This document shows positions 1 to 8,369 of a DNA stretch of 31,757 bases, in pieces. Both the position numbers and the translations under genes were made by a program. Below the pieces are notes generated by a model. That model worked only from the letters and a program-made list of their open reading frames with translations, ran no database searches and had not been told where the DNA came from. The stretch comes from a virus. Location of the stretch: IMG/VR virus record IMGVR_UViG_3300006409_000018, positions 1 to 31,757 of that record; one strand, 5' to 3'. Each line of letters opens with the position of its first letter. Positions within the stretch are counted from its first letter, which is position 1.

Positions 1-99
1 GTATATAGTAGGTCATTTCTCTCTCCCCGGCTTAATAACTGCTTTGATGATCGGGACTGGTTTTATCCGGTACTTCGCCATTAACAAGAATATTACTAA
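1..99. repeat. Left copy of 99-bp terminal direct repeat
   Basis: These 99 bases are identical to 31659-31757. A perfect terminal overlap of a typical assembler k-mer length is the usual sign of a circular (or circularly permuted) molecule, so the two copies are probably one locus. It holds the end of the PrsW-like gene and the first codons of the tail hub gene, which overlap by an ATGA when the ends are joined. Confidence 0.95.
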
Positions 100-594
100 T
101 GCTGTTATGGCGGGTAGGAATAACCAATAATAATATAATGTTGCGTTAAACGCCGAGTAATTCCAGAAGGCGTGCAGCCCAATAGTGACTATGATACTGT
201 ATATATTAAATCTGTACTGCCACCTAATATACCAGAATATTAAGTGCCCAACCAGGAGGAGCCTGAGGAGAACAATGTATAAAACTAGTTGCCCCCACCA
301 ATTCATGCCATATGCCAAGGCCTCATATAAGGTGACGAGGATCGGGATAGACACACTTTTAATAATGTTGTATCTGAAGAGGTATTCCCCTACAGTTTTT
401 ACCAGTTCCTCGATGACAGGAGCGACGACAACAATCATGAGGGCGAGACGCCACTCATAATCCAACTCCAAATACTCCCTAAACAAGTCATTATATATAG
501 TCATCTCTATCAAAATTATGGACCATAGTATCAAACCTAGCATGATCCACCATTCAATCCACTTCTTCACCAGGTCCTCGATTACTTGAGCCAT
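13..594 (-). CDS. PrsW-like intramembrane protease (M82/CPBP-like)
   Basis: A 193-residue membrane protein with about six hydrophobic segments. The sequence shows EELVK (EExxK) near residue 62, an R-x5-H in LRLLLVGH near residue 111, and LHAFWNYS near residue 140. This order matches PrsW-family intramembrane proteases (M82), related to CPBP/CAAX proteases; in PrsW the glutamates and late histidine are in the active site. It lies in the leftward tail operon, overlapping the upstream gene by 13 bp and the tail hub start by an ATGA across the circle junction. Its role is unknown; possibilities are lysis, receptor modification, or cleavage of a membrane anti-sigma-like or superinfection factor. 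The family call is fairly firm, the role is not. Confidence 0.7.
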   Translation of the reverse strand: MAQVIEDLVKKWIEWWIMLGLILWSIILIEMTIYNDLFREYLELDYEWRLALMIVVVAPVIEELVKTVGEYLFRYNIIKSVSIPILVTLYEALAYGMNWWGQLVLYIVLLRLLLVGHLIFWYIRWQYRFNIYSIIVTIGLHAFWNYSAFNATLYYYWLFLPAITALVIFLLMAKYRIKPVPIIKAVIKPGREK

Positions 595-878
595 TTTCTC
601 GCCTCTTCAACCCTCCTAGGATCTATCTCCCCCACAAACAAGGTGACCTTTAGATCTATACGCCTAAGCCTTATACGGACCTTAAGTTTCCCCTCGCGAC
701 TCGCCTCCCTCTCCACCCTCTCAACAACCCCTAGATCCAGCCCCCGCAGGAGATCCAGGGTTTCCTCGGTAACCCCCAAGACCAAGTGACCCGGGAGTAT
801 CGCAATGAACCTTATCCCCCTCCAGACTTCAACCGGGAGCCCATCTAGAAACTTGAATATTTTGCTTGGTTTACGCAA
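582..878 (-). CDS. Small tail-operon protein, unknown
   Basis: A 98-residue basic protein, rich in Arg and Leu, with alternating beta segments and a C-terminal helix (VEEARKWLK). It begins 8 bp before the end of the preceding fibre-like gene and overlaps the PrsW-like gene, so it is translated as part of the leftward tail operon. I do not recognise a family. Its place between the fibre-like gene and the hub suggests a tail-tip or chaperone role, by position only. Confidence 0.6.
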   Translation of the reverse strand: MRKPSKIFKFLDGLPVEVWRGIRFIAILPGHLVLGVTEETLDLLRGLDLGVVERVEREASREGKLKVRIRLRRIDLKVTLFVGEIDPRRVEEARKWLK

Positions 879-1281
879 GGCTAATCACCCAGTCAACCGT
901 AACCGTCTTACTCGAGTCCTTTGTGATCGCGGGGCTAATCAACGCCCTAGCAATCAACAACCCATCCGCAAACAAACCAACCTCACTCAACGTGTATCCA
1001 TTCGCCGACGCAGAATCAATAAACGCCGAGAAAACCGCCTGACTACCCGAGCGATACGAATCCGTCAAAGCAACCCGATAAACCTCATTCTCCAACGCAG
1101 TATCAGTGGACTGCGGACTGGTCGTCCCCGTCCCAACAGCGATGTGACTAGGGATACTACCCGCACCAACAAGCAAATCCAGTATATCATATATGCCATT
1201 TAGGACTACGAGGTTCTCTTGGCGGCTCCATATCTTTCCATTCACCCTCACAATAACTATCCCCTTGAGAATATACACCAT
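871..1281 (-). CDS. Tail fibre/baseplate-like structural protein
   Basis: A 136-residue protein starting one base after the tape-measure stop. The middle reads HIAVGTGTTSPQSTDTALENE and later LSEVGLFADGLLIARALISP, followed by a beta strand ending VDWVISLA. The pattern 'GtGtt-p--tdtaL--E ... l-EiGLF----liaR-l--p' is common in phage tail-fibre and baseplate-associated proteins, though I cannot name one family. It is probably part of the tail tip near the hub. The coding strand is G/T-rich, like the 3' end of the tape-measure gene. Confidence 0.65.
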   Translation of the reverse strand: MVYILKGIVIVRVNGKIWSRQENLVVLNGIYDILDLLVGAGSIPSHIAVGTGTTSPQSTDTALENEVYRVALTDSYRSGSQAVFSAFIDSASANGYTLSEVGLFADGLLIARALISPAITKDSSKTVTVDWVISLA

Positions 1282-1282
1282 A

Positions 1283-3655
1283 CTACACCACCATCCTCAA
1301 CTTATCAACGATTTTTTGGCTAACAATATCAGCGACATAATCGACATCACCAACAACACCAGACAAACTAACATTCACCGTAATATTACTCCCCCCACCC
1401 CCACCGCCGGGGAGACCAACACCCGGCAGAATAATCCTACCCAACTCAGGCACACGCGGCTCAATAACAATCTTCCGCACATCCTCCTCCAAACCCTTAA
1501 ACTCACTATGAATATCACTAACAACCTCACCTACCCGGCGAACCGTCCGCTCACCAAACACACGCGCAACCTCCTCCACATCACGCCACATATCCACCCA
1601 GATACTGCCGCCTGTAATCGCCTTCCACAACTCGTTGAAGAAACTGACTATGTCGCCGAAGACATCTTTTATCGTTTGAATAACTGTGTTTAATGCGCCT
1701 GTCACGGTGCTGACGACGCTGTTCCAGAGGGTGCCCCATACATCTAGGATCCATTTTTTAGTGTTATTGAATATGTTGAATATCGCACGCATCTTCTCAT
1801 CTATGCTATCCTTAAGTAATGTCCCGAGTTCACTCCACATATCCACGGCGTACTGCATCCACCCGACCATGCCTTGAAAGGCTTCCCTGAATTTGTCTCG
1901 AGCCCGCTCCACGGCAGGTTTAAGTTTCTCTTCAAGAATTGAATTAAACTCTGTTACTGCGTTTACGGCTTTCTCTTTAAAAGCAACAGCCAAATCAATT
2001 ATTTTTTGTGCGAATTCCTTTACGGTTGGAATGAAACTGTTCGCTGCGTCCTCCACATTTTTTATCCCGTCATTCATCTCCTGTGCATTGCCGACGACCT
2101 GCTGTATTGCCGCCGTTACGGTATTTATTAAGGCATCGCCAAGCCGGAGCATCGAGGGGAGTAAATCCTCCAGCGACCGGTTGAAGTTTTTTATTTCTTG
2201 TATTATATACTCGATGGAAACATCTGTAGAAGTTATCCAATTAATAAAATTGTTGAATGTGTCTTGTACCGTTATATTGATATAATTACTTAGTTGAGTA
2301 AGTGAAGTCTGCATACCATCAATACCAGAAACAAAATTATCCATCTGTTTAGCCAGATCCGTCTGTAACTGTTTTATCCATGTATTAATATCACTTTGTA
2401 ACGCATTAATATCCTTAGCCAAATCATCAATACCATACTGTGTCTCACTTAGTGATTGACGCCAATCAGACAACTCAGTATCCAACTCAGAAATGCGTTG
2501 ATCTAAAGTGAGTATGGCGTCCGCCCAGTCAATCATGGCGTCAACCGCAGGCTCCAATCCATACGAAATTAACACGCCAATCTTCAACTTCAACGAGTCA
2601 ACTTTAGCCCTGAACTTATCAACCTTACCACCCAAAGTCTCCGTACGTATAGTCATAGCCTCCTCCGCGGATCCAGCCTCCCCCAACGAAGCAGCCAACT
2701 CCCGCAGAACATCCCCCGCAGACTTCCCTTCCCCGCCAAGCGAAATTAATATATTGGCTGCACGGATACCCTGCTGCCCAAACACATCCAAGAGATACGC
2801 GTTTCTCTCCTCCTCGGTGCGTAGGGTCTGTAAATGAACGACTAATTTATCTATTATCTCGGGAAGACTAAGTAGATTCCCCTGCAAATCATAAATACTA
2901 AAGCCAAGGTCTTCGCTATGATTAATCAAATCATTAAGCATCGCCTGGAGGTTCCGCCCCGCCCTACCCGCCTCCAACCCAGCGTTATTCAACGCGACGA
3001 GGGCGGCGACCGTCTCCTCAAGCGAGAACCCTAGTTGACTCGCCATAGTCCCAGCGAAACTGAGTCCCTGCGCCAAGTCCTCCGCCGACCCAACTGCGGC
3101 GATAGATGCATTCACCAGGACATCGACCACACGGGTGGCTTCCGACGCCGACAACCCGAATTGATTCATGATTTGGACGAGCATTTCGCTTGCACGGGTA
3201 TAGTCCATCGCTTCTAGTCGTGCGAGGAAGATGGCGCCTTTGAGGGCGTCAACTGCTTCCTGCCCCTGTAGACCCGCTTTTACCAATGCCTCTGTGGCTT
3301 TTAATGCGTCGTTGATAGATACTCCGTAGTCTATCATCGCTTCTGCGGCGGCGACTAGGTCTTCTTGTAGGGCGAGGAATTCGTCGCCTGTTAGTCCGCT
3401 GGCGATTTGGATGTCGGCGAGTGTCTTTTCGAACTCGATGAATGTTTGTATGCTGTCTTCTATGGCTGCCTTGAGTTGTCCGAGGACGTCGTAGGTGAAG
3501 TATCCGAGTAGGAATCCGCCTGCGAGTTGCACCATGTCGCCGAGGCCTTGGAATCTGCTTGTTAGGCCTGTGACGCTTGTGCCTACGTTACTAAGTGCTA
3601 CTGTTGCTTGGTCTACTGCTTGTATTACGATGTTTAGTTTTAGGTCGCTGCTCAT
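1283..3655 (-). CDS. Tail tape measure protein
   Basis: At 790 residues this is the longest protein in the window. The N-terminal 350 residues resemble the TP901-type tape-measure core (SVTGLTSRFQGLGD, then SAEDLAQGLSFAGTMASQLGFSLEETVAAL and AGRAGRNLQAMLN). Long helical coiled-coil regions follow at about 380-480 and 540-720, and a Gly-rich linker GGGGGG lies near residue 750. Tape-measure proteins fill the tail tube and set its length; at about 0.15 nm per residue this predicts a tail near 120 nm, and no sheath gene was seen, which fits a siphovirus. The start ATG lies 9 bp after the predicted transcription start, with two TTGACACAA-type motifs in front. Unusually, it is divergent from the fibre and opposite in strand to the tail tube gene. 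Confidence 0.92.
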   Translation of the reverse strand: MSSDLKLNIVIQAVDQATVALSNVGTSVTGLTSRFQGLGDMVQLAGGFLLGYFTYDVLGQLKAAIEDSIQTFIEFEKTLADIQIASGLTGDEFLALQEDLVAAAEAMIDYGVSINDALKATEALVKAGLQGQEAVDALKGAIFLARLEAMDYTRASEMLVQIMNQFGLSASEATRVVDVLVNASIAAVGSAEDLAQGLSFAGTMASQLGFSLEETVAALVALNNAGLEAGRAGRNLQAMLNDLINHSEDLGFSIYDLQGNLLSLPEIIDKLVVHLQTLRTEEERNAYLLDVFGQQGIRAANILISLGGEGKSAGDVLRELAASLGEAGSAEEAMTIRTETLGGKVDKFRAKVDSLKLKIGVLISYGLEPAVDAMIDWADAILTLDQRISELDTELSDWRQSLSETQYGIDDLAKDINALQSDINTWIKQLQTDLAKQMDNFVSGIDGMQTSLTQLSNYINITVQDTFNNFINWITSTDVSIEYIIQEIKNFNRSLEDLLPSMLRLGDALINTVTAAIQQVVGNAQEMNDGIKNVEDAANSFIPTVKEFAQKIIDLAVAFKEKAVNAVTEFNSILEEKLKPAVERARDKFREAFQGMVGWMQYAVDMWSELGTLLKDSIDEKMRAIFNIFNNTKKWILDVWGTLWNSVVSTVTGALNTVIQTIKDVFGDIVSFFNELWKAITGGSIWVDMWRDVEEVARVFGERTVRRVGEVVSDIHSEFKGLEEDVRKIVIEPRVPELGRIILPGVGLPGGGGGGSNITVNVSLSGVVGDVDYVADIVSQKIVDKLRMVV

Positions 3656-3694
3656 TTTGTGTCAATACTAAATTTTTGTGTCAGAATATAAAAT
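3655..3694 (-). promoter_or_regulatory. Promoter and paired operator of the tape-measure operon
   Basis: On the minus strand a TATA box (TTTTATATT, 3685-3693) is followed by CTGACACAA (3684-3676) and TTGACACAA (3665-3657), exactly 19 bp apart, then the ATG at 3655. The predicted start of transcription falls on or near the second copy, as expected for repression by occlusion. The same motif recurs at five other promoters. Confidence 0.7.
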
Positions 3695-3730
3695 TATCCT
3701 TACATTATTTAGTAACTATGTAAGATAAAC

Positions 3731-3770
3731 ATTATAAATATCAAGATACAATTGTTACAATTGATACAAG
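3731..3770 (+). promoter_or_regulatory. Promoter and triple 9-bp operator of the fibre operon
   Basis: A TATA box (ATTATAAATA, 3731-3740) is followed by three head-to-tail 9-bp units: AAGATACAA (3743), TTGTTACAA (3752) and TTGATACAA (3761), ending one base before the ATG at 3771. They fit the consensus TTGANACAA, here at 9-bp instead of 19-bp spacing. The leader would be only about 10 nt. Confidence 0.7.
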
Positions 3771-5795
3771 ATGAGTCTAACAGTAACCCCACAAGTAAGC
3801 AAGACAATCGAGTCACAAGACCTACCTAAACTACTAACAACATTCATCGGGAAATCATTCGTCGTCGCCGGTTTAGATCCCAGCGACGGCGGGGGCTTAA
3901 CCTTAAACATCGCCTCCGGCTCTGCAGTTATAAACGGTTATCTAGCCGAGGATTCCGCGGGTGCCTCCCTGAGTCTTACTGATAATGCGACTAACCATGT
4001 TTTTCTCAAGTTGACTAGGAATGCGCAGGGGAAGGTGAATGGCGCGGCGTATGAAGTTAATACCACGGGGACACAGCCGAGTGACTCGATTAAAATCGCA
4101 ACGGTAGTCACATCTAACGGCGCCATAACAAACATAACAGACGAGAGATATCTATATTTCCCGGTTGGAAAGACACTTGCGGTTGACCAACTAGACGATG
4201 TAAGTGGAGCGGGAATAACTCTCGGATGTAGTATTGACCTCGGTGCTAATAAGATAGGATTCAGCACCGGAGATGTAACATTAAAAATTGTTAATACCGG
4301 ATCCTTGCGGTTAGTAAGATACGCCAATGAATCAATACATGCAGGACTGCAGGTTGGATCAACTATTATTACAGGCTCTCTCAAATTGGATCTATCGACT
4401 GGAGAGGCGAAGTTCGGTGCTGACAGTGCAACTGCATATGTTGATATAACGACACACGATGGAACTGCACGAAGAAAAACACTTAGATTCATCGGTGGTC
4501 AGGTTGAGTGGTATAGTTGGGACGGAAGCGTGGAGCAGTTGGTGGCGAAGGGAAACAGTGGCTATCTTGATATTGCAAGGGGAAGATTAACTGGAATGCT
4601 GGATTGTGGAGGGCAGAATCTTAACAGGGTAAATGCAATTTTGGCTCAATCGGGGGCATACGACCTATATATACAAACAAGAGGAGATACTGATGTAGGA
4701 CAAAGAGTAGTTATTGCTACATGGGATGCAGCCAGAACAACAAGATTGGACAGATTATCAATAAATCATGGAGCAGACACCGCGGACATAAGTACTTTTG
4801 ATTCTGTTTTGAAGTTTTTCGTCTCTAGTGGTGATACGTATCCAGCGATTCAAATCACACCTTCCGCAGCGAAGATTGAGTTAGGGGTAGGCGGAACAAG
4901 TGCACCAGATGTGGTGTTATATCGCGGTGCCTCAAATATATTGCAGACAGATGATGAGTTACGGGCTTTGAAAGTAGTGTCTAACCTGGGCACCAGACCA
5001 TACGGTGTGATTAATGATGTTGGTGACCTTAAACTGGTGTCGGTAAAAGCAGACTCAACAAACACTTTAGTCGATAGCCCAGCGGTTAGACTGTGGGGCT
5101 CGTATTGGGACTCGACGAATTCGGTTGATGTCGATATTAGCGGAAGCATCTACCTCGATGTTACTGGTGAAGGCACAGCCGAGTTCGTCGTGGACAGAGA
5201 CTGGAATATTGGGGCAAACAAACTCAAAACAACGAATTTGAGTCTATATGAGGTTGATGCTAATACATTAACACTAGACGATGCGGATGCTACCACAAGG
5301 AGAAATTTACGATTAGCAAACCTAGTCGTCGTTAATGAAATAGTTCCAAGCGGGACATATTTTGGTCTAAGAACCACAGCAGATGTATCAAGTTACATCT
5401 ATTTCCAATCTTATAATGGTGCCTTCGTTACTAATCTGAAACTAATCAATGGCACGGTGGAGATATACGGAGGGAAACTAACTGGAGTTTTCGATGCCAA
5501 TGGGTATCAAATTAGTAATCTATCACGTCTACACGGTGTGGTTGGAAATGCTGATATGATAATTAGGGCAGGAAGAACTGCTGCCTACGCCGGCGACGCA
5601 TTCTTCATAAAAACATATGACTCTCTTAATGCGGAAACTGACCGTCTCGTTGTTACTGGTGGTGTTGATAAGGCTGACATCAAAATAGTCAATGCTGAGT
5701 TGGACCTGCAGAATAATAGGATAAAGAATGTTGGTTCATTGGATGGGGAGGTTAAGAGGCAGATATTTACACAGTCACTTGTTATGGGCAACTAA
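3771..5795 (+). CDS. Tail fibre protein
   Basis: A 674-residue protein whose N-terminus has the phage fibre pattern 'GSAVINGYLAEDS ... NHVFLKLTRN' (about residues 47-85), typical of N-terminal attachment domains. It is followed by a long repetitive beta region with recurring units of the kind 'LDLGANKIGF', 'GGQNLNRVNAI', 'NGYQISNLSRL' and 'DLQNNRIKNVGSL', as seen in trimeric fibre shafts. Repeat segments 'TTHDGTARRKTLRFIGGQVEWYS' and 'TTADVSSYIYFQSYNGAFVTNLKLINGTVEIYG' look homologous to each other. It is the first gene of a rightward operon with two further adhesin-like genes. Role: host recognition, inferred. Confidence 0.82.
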   Translation: MSLTVTPQVSKTIESQDLPKLLTTFIGKSFVVAGLDPSDGGGLTLNIASGSAVINGYLAEDSAGASLSLTDNATNHVFLKLTRNAQGKVNGAAYEVNTTGTQPSDSIKIATVVTSNGAITNITDERYLYFPVGKTLAVDQLDDVSGAGITLGCSIDLGANKIGFSTGDVTLKIVNTGSLRLVRYANESIHAGLQVGSTIITGSLKLDLSTGEAKFGADSATAYVDITTHDGTARRKTLRFIGGQVEWYSWDGSVEQLVAKGNSGYLDIARGRLTGMLDCGGQNLNRVNAILAQSGAYDLYIQTRGDTDVGQRVVIATWDAARTTRLDRLSINHGADTADISTFDSVLKFFVSSGDTYPAIQITPSAAKIELGVGGTSAPDVVLYRGASNILQTDDELRALKVVSNLGTRPYGVINDVGDLKLVSVKADSTNTLVDSPAVRLWGSYWDSTNSVDVDISGSIYLDVTGEGTAEFVVDRDWNIGANKLKTTNLSLYEVDANTLTLDDADATTRRNLRLANLVVVNEIVPSGTYFGLRTTADVSSYIYFQSYNGAFVTNLKLINGTVEIYGGKLTGVFDANGYQISNLSRLHGVVGNADMIIRAGRTAAYAGDAFFIKTYDSLNAETDRLVVTGGVDKADIKIVNAELDLQNNRIKNVGSLDGEVKRQIFTQSLVMGN

Positions 5796-5809
5796 GGGGG
5801 TGAAAAGAG

Positions 5810-6097
5810 ATGGCGGTTGGAGACGTGAAAAATGGATTGGTATCTATATCGGCTAATGGCTCCGCAGTTATTCAACCACCGAGCGGCGAGGAATGGATGA
5901 TAGTTAATATCACGGTTTCAGGCGCCGCATCACTCTACTGGACCGATGGGACCACGGATGTACTTATTGACTCGAGCACCGGGGGAAAGACGTGGGCGAA
6001 CTTCAAGTGGTTCATCACTAACACATTGTATTTGAAGGTGGTTGATGACTCCGGCGGCGGGATAAACATGGTATACGATGGTGTGCAAACAAAATAA
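5810..6097 (+). CDS. Small beta-rich virion protein (decoration or fibre-tip like)
   Basis: A 95-residue protein of beta strands with no membrane segment. The start ATG is preceded by GGGGGTGA at a good distance and lies 15 bp after the fibre gene. The core 'NGSAVIQPPSGEEWMIVNITV' is a pattern seen in small phage decoration and adhesin domains, and resembles the middle of the protein at 25558-25923 ('NGTATINIPSNEVWLIKQINI'). It is most likely a virion surface protein associated with the fibre. Confidence 0.6.
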   Translation: MAVGDVKNGLVSISANGSAVIQPPSGEEWMIVNITVSGAASLYWTDGTTDVLIDSSTGGKTWANFKWFITNTLYLKVVDDSGGGINMVYDGVQTK

Positions 6098-6114
6098 CAG
6101 ATGGTGACGGATAG

Positions 6115-6828
6115 ATGAGTATAAAGGGGCCATACAGCGAGGCATACAAATATATAACCCACCCCTACGGCGTCGCCGTAGACAAACAATACGAAATAAT
6201 ACTACTAGACGACTTTATGGATAACCCCACAATAGACAGCAGCGGACCAGCCACACGAAGCGACTTCACCGTCTACCCACCCGCATACCCAATCCCCCAC
6301 CTAACCGGCGTAAAAACACTCCAGTGGAAACAATTCCCCAGCAACCGCCCCGCTTGGCAGGCGGCGTCCGCCACACCAACGGTCTCCGCCGTAGACAATG
6401 TGTTGGGGCTGGTGGATACGGGGGAGATATTCGTCTCCCTCGGCTTTACCACGGCGGAGGGGAGGAGGTGGCGGTTTTGGTGGAGGAAGACGGCGACGGG
6501 GGCGACGGGGAACCTTAGGTGGTTCCTCCTTAGGTATGACACTTATAATCATGTGTCTGTTAGGATCTATGCGACAAGTATAGAGTTGGTTAAGCGGGAC
6601 GCCGGCACCGCCACAACCCTTGGGACATATACTATTACGGATGATACTAGTCAACACGAGTTGTATGTTGAGAGGGTGGGTGGGGCGTGGCGGGTTTATC
6701 TCGATGGCTCCTTGATTATTGATGTTGCAGATAATTTCTTACCTAGTACCCCTTGGGAGACCCGGGTTAAGAATACCCTTGGACTTGAAGCGAAAATCAA
6801 GTATCTAGTCATAGAAAACATAGTTTAA
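6115..6828 (+). CDS. Lectin-like (LamG/concanavalin-type) adhesin
   Basis: A 237-residue protein. After a 20-residue lead it reads ILLDDFMDNPT, then alternating beta strands ending 'HELYVERVGGAWRVYLDGSLIIDV', the pattern of concanavalin-like jelly-roll domains (LamG_3 type), where strand 'w-vylDG-li' is typical. It follows GGTGA and sits 17 bp after the preceding gene, in the fibre operon, so a carbohydrate-binding tip of the fibre is the likely role. Codon choice changes abruptly near 6370 from C/A-ending to G/T-ending codons. The family assignment is by pattern only. Confidence 0.6.
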   Translation: MSIKGPYSEAYKYITHPYGVAVDKQYEIILLDDFMDNPTIDSSGPATRSDFTVYPPAYPIPHLTGVKTLQWKQFPSNRPAWQAASATPTVSAVDNVLGLVDTGEIFVSLGFTTAEGRRWRFWWRKTATGATGNLRWFLLRYDTYNHVSVRIYATSIELVKRDAGTATTLGTYTITDDTSQHELYVERVGGAWRVYLDGSLIIDVADNFLPSTPWETRVKNTLGLEAKIKYLVIENIV

Positions 6829-6853
6829 CAAAAACGGTAATGTAAAGGTGGTT

Positions 6854-6883
6854 ATATAGATGTTTTCGTTTATCTATATTTTT
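6854..6883 (+). promoter_or_regulatory. Integrase promoter with overlapping inverted repeat
   Basis: ATATAGAT (6854-6861) and ATCTATAT (6872-6879) form a perfect 8-bp inverted repeat with a 10-bp spacer. The right arm overlaps the likely TATA element CTATATTTTT (6874-6883), about 30 bp before the integrase ATG. No TTGANACAA motif is present, so integrase seems to be controlled separately from the lytic operons. Confidence 0.45.
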
Positions 6884-6910
6884 ATGGTTTTTGTTCTCTA
6901 TTAGTTTTTG

Positions 6911-8083
6911 ATGAGTGTTTATAGTCATTCTAGTTTTAGGAGGGTTATAAGGTATTTCCGTAGGAAGCGGGGTAAACTTGTTAGTCAATCAACTTTAAAG
7001 AATTATGCGTATTGGGTGGAGATGTTCTGTCGGTTTCTCGGTAAGGAGCCTGATGAGGTTATCGAGGGCTGGAGGGATGAGTGGCTCGAGGAATACCTAG
7101 ATCACTTGTTGGATAAGGGGATCGCGGGGGCCACAATCAGTACATACATACAGGCCGTGGTAACTTGGCTCCGAGTAAACAATCTTAATCCCCGTCGGCC
7201 GGTTACACCCACCGTGGTGATAGAAAACCGTGATAGAGCCCCTACGAAAGAGGAGTTGAGAACGATATTGCTTCATAGCGGTGTAAAACTACGTGTGTTC
7301 ACCTTGTTAGCATCCTCAACAGGCATCCGTGTAGGGGCACTACTAAAACTTAAATGGAAAAACGTAAACCTAGATTTCCAAGACCTATTATACATCGAGG
7401 TCCCCGACAAACTCAGCAAGAACAAGCGGGGATACTGGTGCCTAGGCACCCCAGAGGCCAGGGAACACCTCCAGAAATGGCGGGACTACCTCGAAATAAA
7501 ATTCAACCGCGAAATAACAAGTAACGACCCCCTATTCCCCAACTGGAGTTACCAAGGCATGTACATGGCGTGGACCCGAGTACTAAAAAAAACCGGGCTT
7601 AACCAAAAAGGAAACAAATGGTACCTCCTCCATCCCCACACCCTACGAAAATTCTTCCGGACCGCCCTAGACTATGCCCGGGTAAACCCCGAGACACGGG
7701 AATTCCTCATGGGGCATAAAGGCGGGGGGTACCGGGAGGCTTATTACAGGCCGTATATGGAGCGGGTGGTGGCTGAGTATCGGAAGGCGATTCCCTACCT
7801 CACTATTCTCCGGGAGGAGATAACTGTGGATAGAAAGCGGATGCTACTTGATACTATACGTTTGATGTATCCCGATCTTGATGCGGAGAAGGTATTGGAG
7901 ATCGAGAAATTACTCGGTGCGATAGATCTAGATCTCGATATAAATCAATTGAGTAAGTTAATAAGAGATAAACTTAAGAAGCAGAAGATAATTTACCGCA
8001 GTGATTTGGAGAGTTATTTGGAGAATGGATACCGGGTTATTTTGAAGTTGGATAGAAAAAGGTTTGTGGTGGAAAAAATTTAG
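6911..8083 (+). CDS. int: Tyrosine recombinase (integrase)
   Basis: A 390-residue protein. It has an N-terminal SAM-like arm/core-binding domain (about residues 8-95) and a catalytic domain with Arg140 (SSTGIR), Lys near 170, H243-x-x-R246 (HPHTLRKFF), H269 (LMGH) and nucleophile Tyr278 or Tyr279 (AYYRPY). All catalytic positions are present, so it should be active. The C-terminal 100 residues extend beyond the tyrosine, as in several archaeal virus and plasmid integrases. I chose ATG 6911 over the TTG just before it because it fits the TATA distance for a nearly leaderless message. It ends 3 bp inside the opposing RHH gene; the pair looks like a lysogeny module. No split gene or attP inside the gene is evident. 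Confidence 0.92.
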   Translation: MSVYSHSSFRRVIRYFRRKRGKLVSQSTLKNYAYWVEMFCRFLGKEPDEVIEGWRDEWLEEYLDHLLDKGIAGATISTYIQAVVTWLRVNNLNPRRPVTPTVVIENRDRAPTKEELRTILLHSGVKLRVFTLLASSTGIRVGALLKLKWKNVNLDFQDLLYIEVPDKLSKNKRGYWCLGTPEAREHLQKWRDYLEIKFNREITSNDPLFPNWSYQGMYMAWTRVLKKTGLNQKGNKWYLLHPHTLRKFFRTALDYARVNPETREFLMGHKGGGYREAYYRPYMERVVAEYRKAIPYLTILREEITVDRKRMLLDTIRLMYPDLDAEKVLEIEKLLGAIDLDLDINQLSKLIRDKLKKQKIIYRSDLESYLENGYRVILKLDRKRFVVEKI

Positions 8084-8247
8084 TGTTTAATAATCTCTTT
8101 TATCCGCTCATTATACTTCAAAAATATACGTAGTACTGTTTGGACTACTTCACTATCGCTACCTATATTTGCAAGTATCGGATCTATCTTTTTGATGCGT
8201 TCCAATAGTTCCGTGTCGATACGCACGGTTTTACTTCTTTTGACCAT
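8080..8247 (-). CDS. Ribbon-helix-helix transcription regulator (candidate master repressor)
   Basis: A 55-residue protein starting MVKRSKTVRIDTELLERI: a basic beta strand (residues 4-9) then two helices (about 11-24 and 31-50, GSDSEVVQTVLRIFLKY), the classic MetJ/Arc (CopG) fold of archaeal virus repressors. ATG 8247 is preferred to an upstream TTG at 8262 because the latter would lie too close to the promoter. It is divergent from the replication operon, convergent with integrase, and its own promoter contains TGACACA, so autoregulation is likely. RHH dimers bind tandem short repeats, which fits the TTGANACAA series, but this link is inference. Confidence 0.8.
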   Translation of the reverse strand: MVKRSKTVRIDTELLERIKKIDPILANIGSDSEVVQTVLRIFLKYNERIKEIIKH

Positions 8248-8248
8248 A

Positions 8249-8292
8249 GTGACACACCCCACTTAAAGTATAAACCAAAATATATATTTAAG
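8249..8292 (-). promoter_or_regulatory. Promoter of the RHH regulator gene
   Basis: Read leftward, a TATA-like TTAAATATATATTT (about 8291-8278) precedes the ATG at 8247 by about 30 bp. A plus-strand GTGACACAC (8249-8257) lies next to the start codon and shares the TGACACA core of the operator series, suggesting autoregulation. This copy is less well conserved and on the opposite strand. Confidence 0.5.
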
Positions 8293-8295
8293 GGT

Positions 8296-8369
8296 TTGTC
8301 ACAAACGAAATTTCTGATAGATTTATATATTTTTGACACAATTTTTTATAATTGATAAAAATGACACAG
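8296..8369 (+). promoter_or_regulatory. Promoter and operators of the replication operon
   Basis: Upstream TTGTCACAA (8296-8304), then TATA box ATTTATATAT (8321-8330), TTGACACAA (8333-8341), TTGATAAAA (8352-8360; 19 bp on) and ATGACACAG (8361-8369; 9 bp on, overlapping the start codon). Transcription should begin near 8352, leaving a leader of about 10 nt. Confidence 0.7.

Noticed and set aside
1-99. True direct terminal repeats of a linear genome
   Set aside because: The repeat length equals a common assembly k-mer and joins two genes with a normal operon overlap, which fits circular closure better. Not fully excluded.
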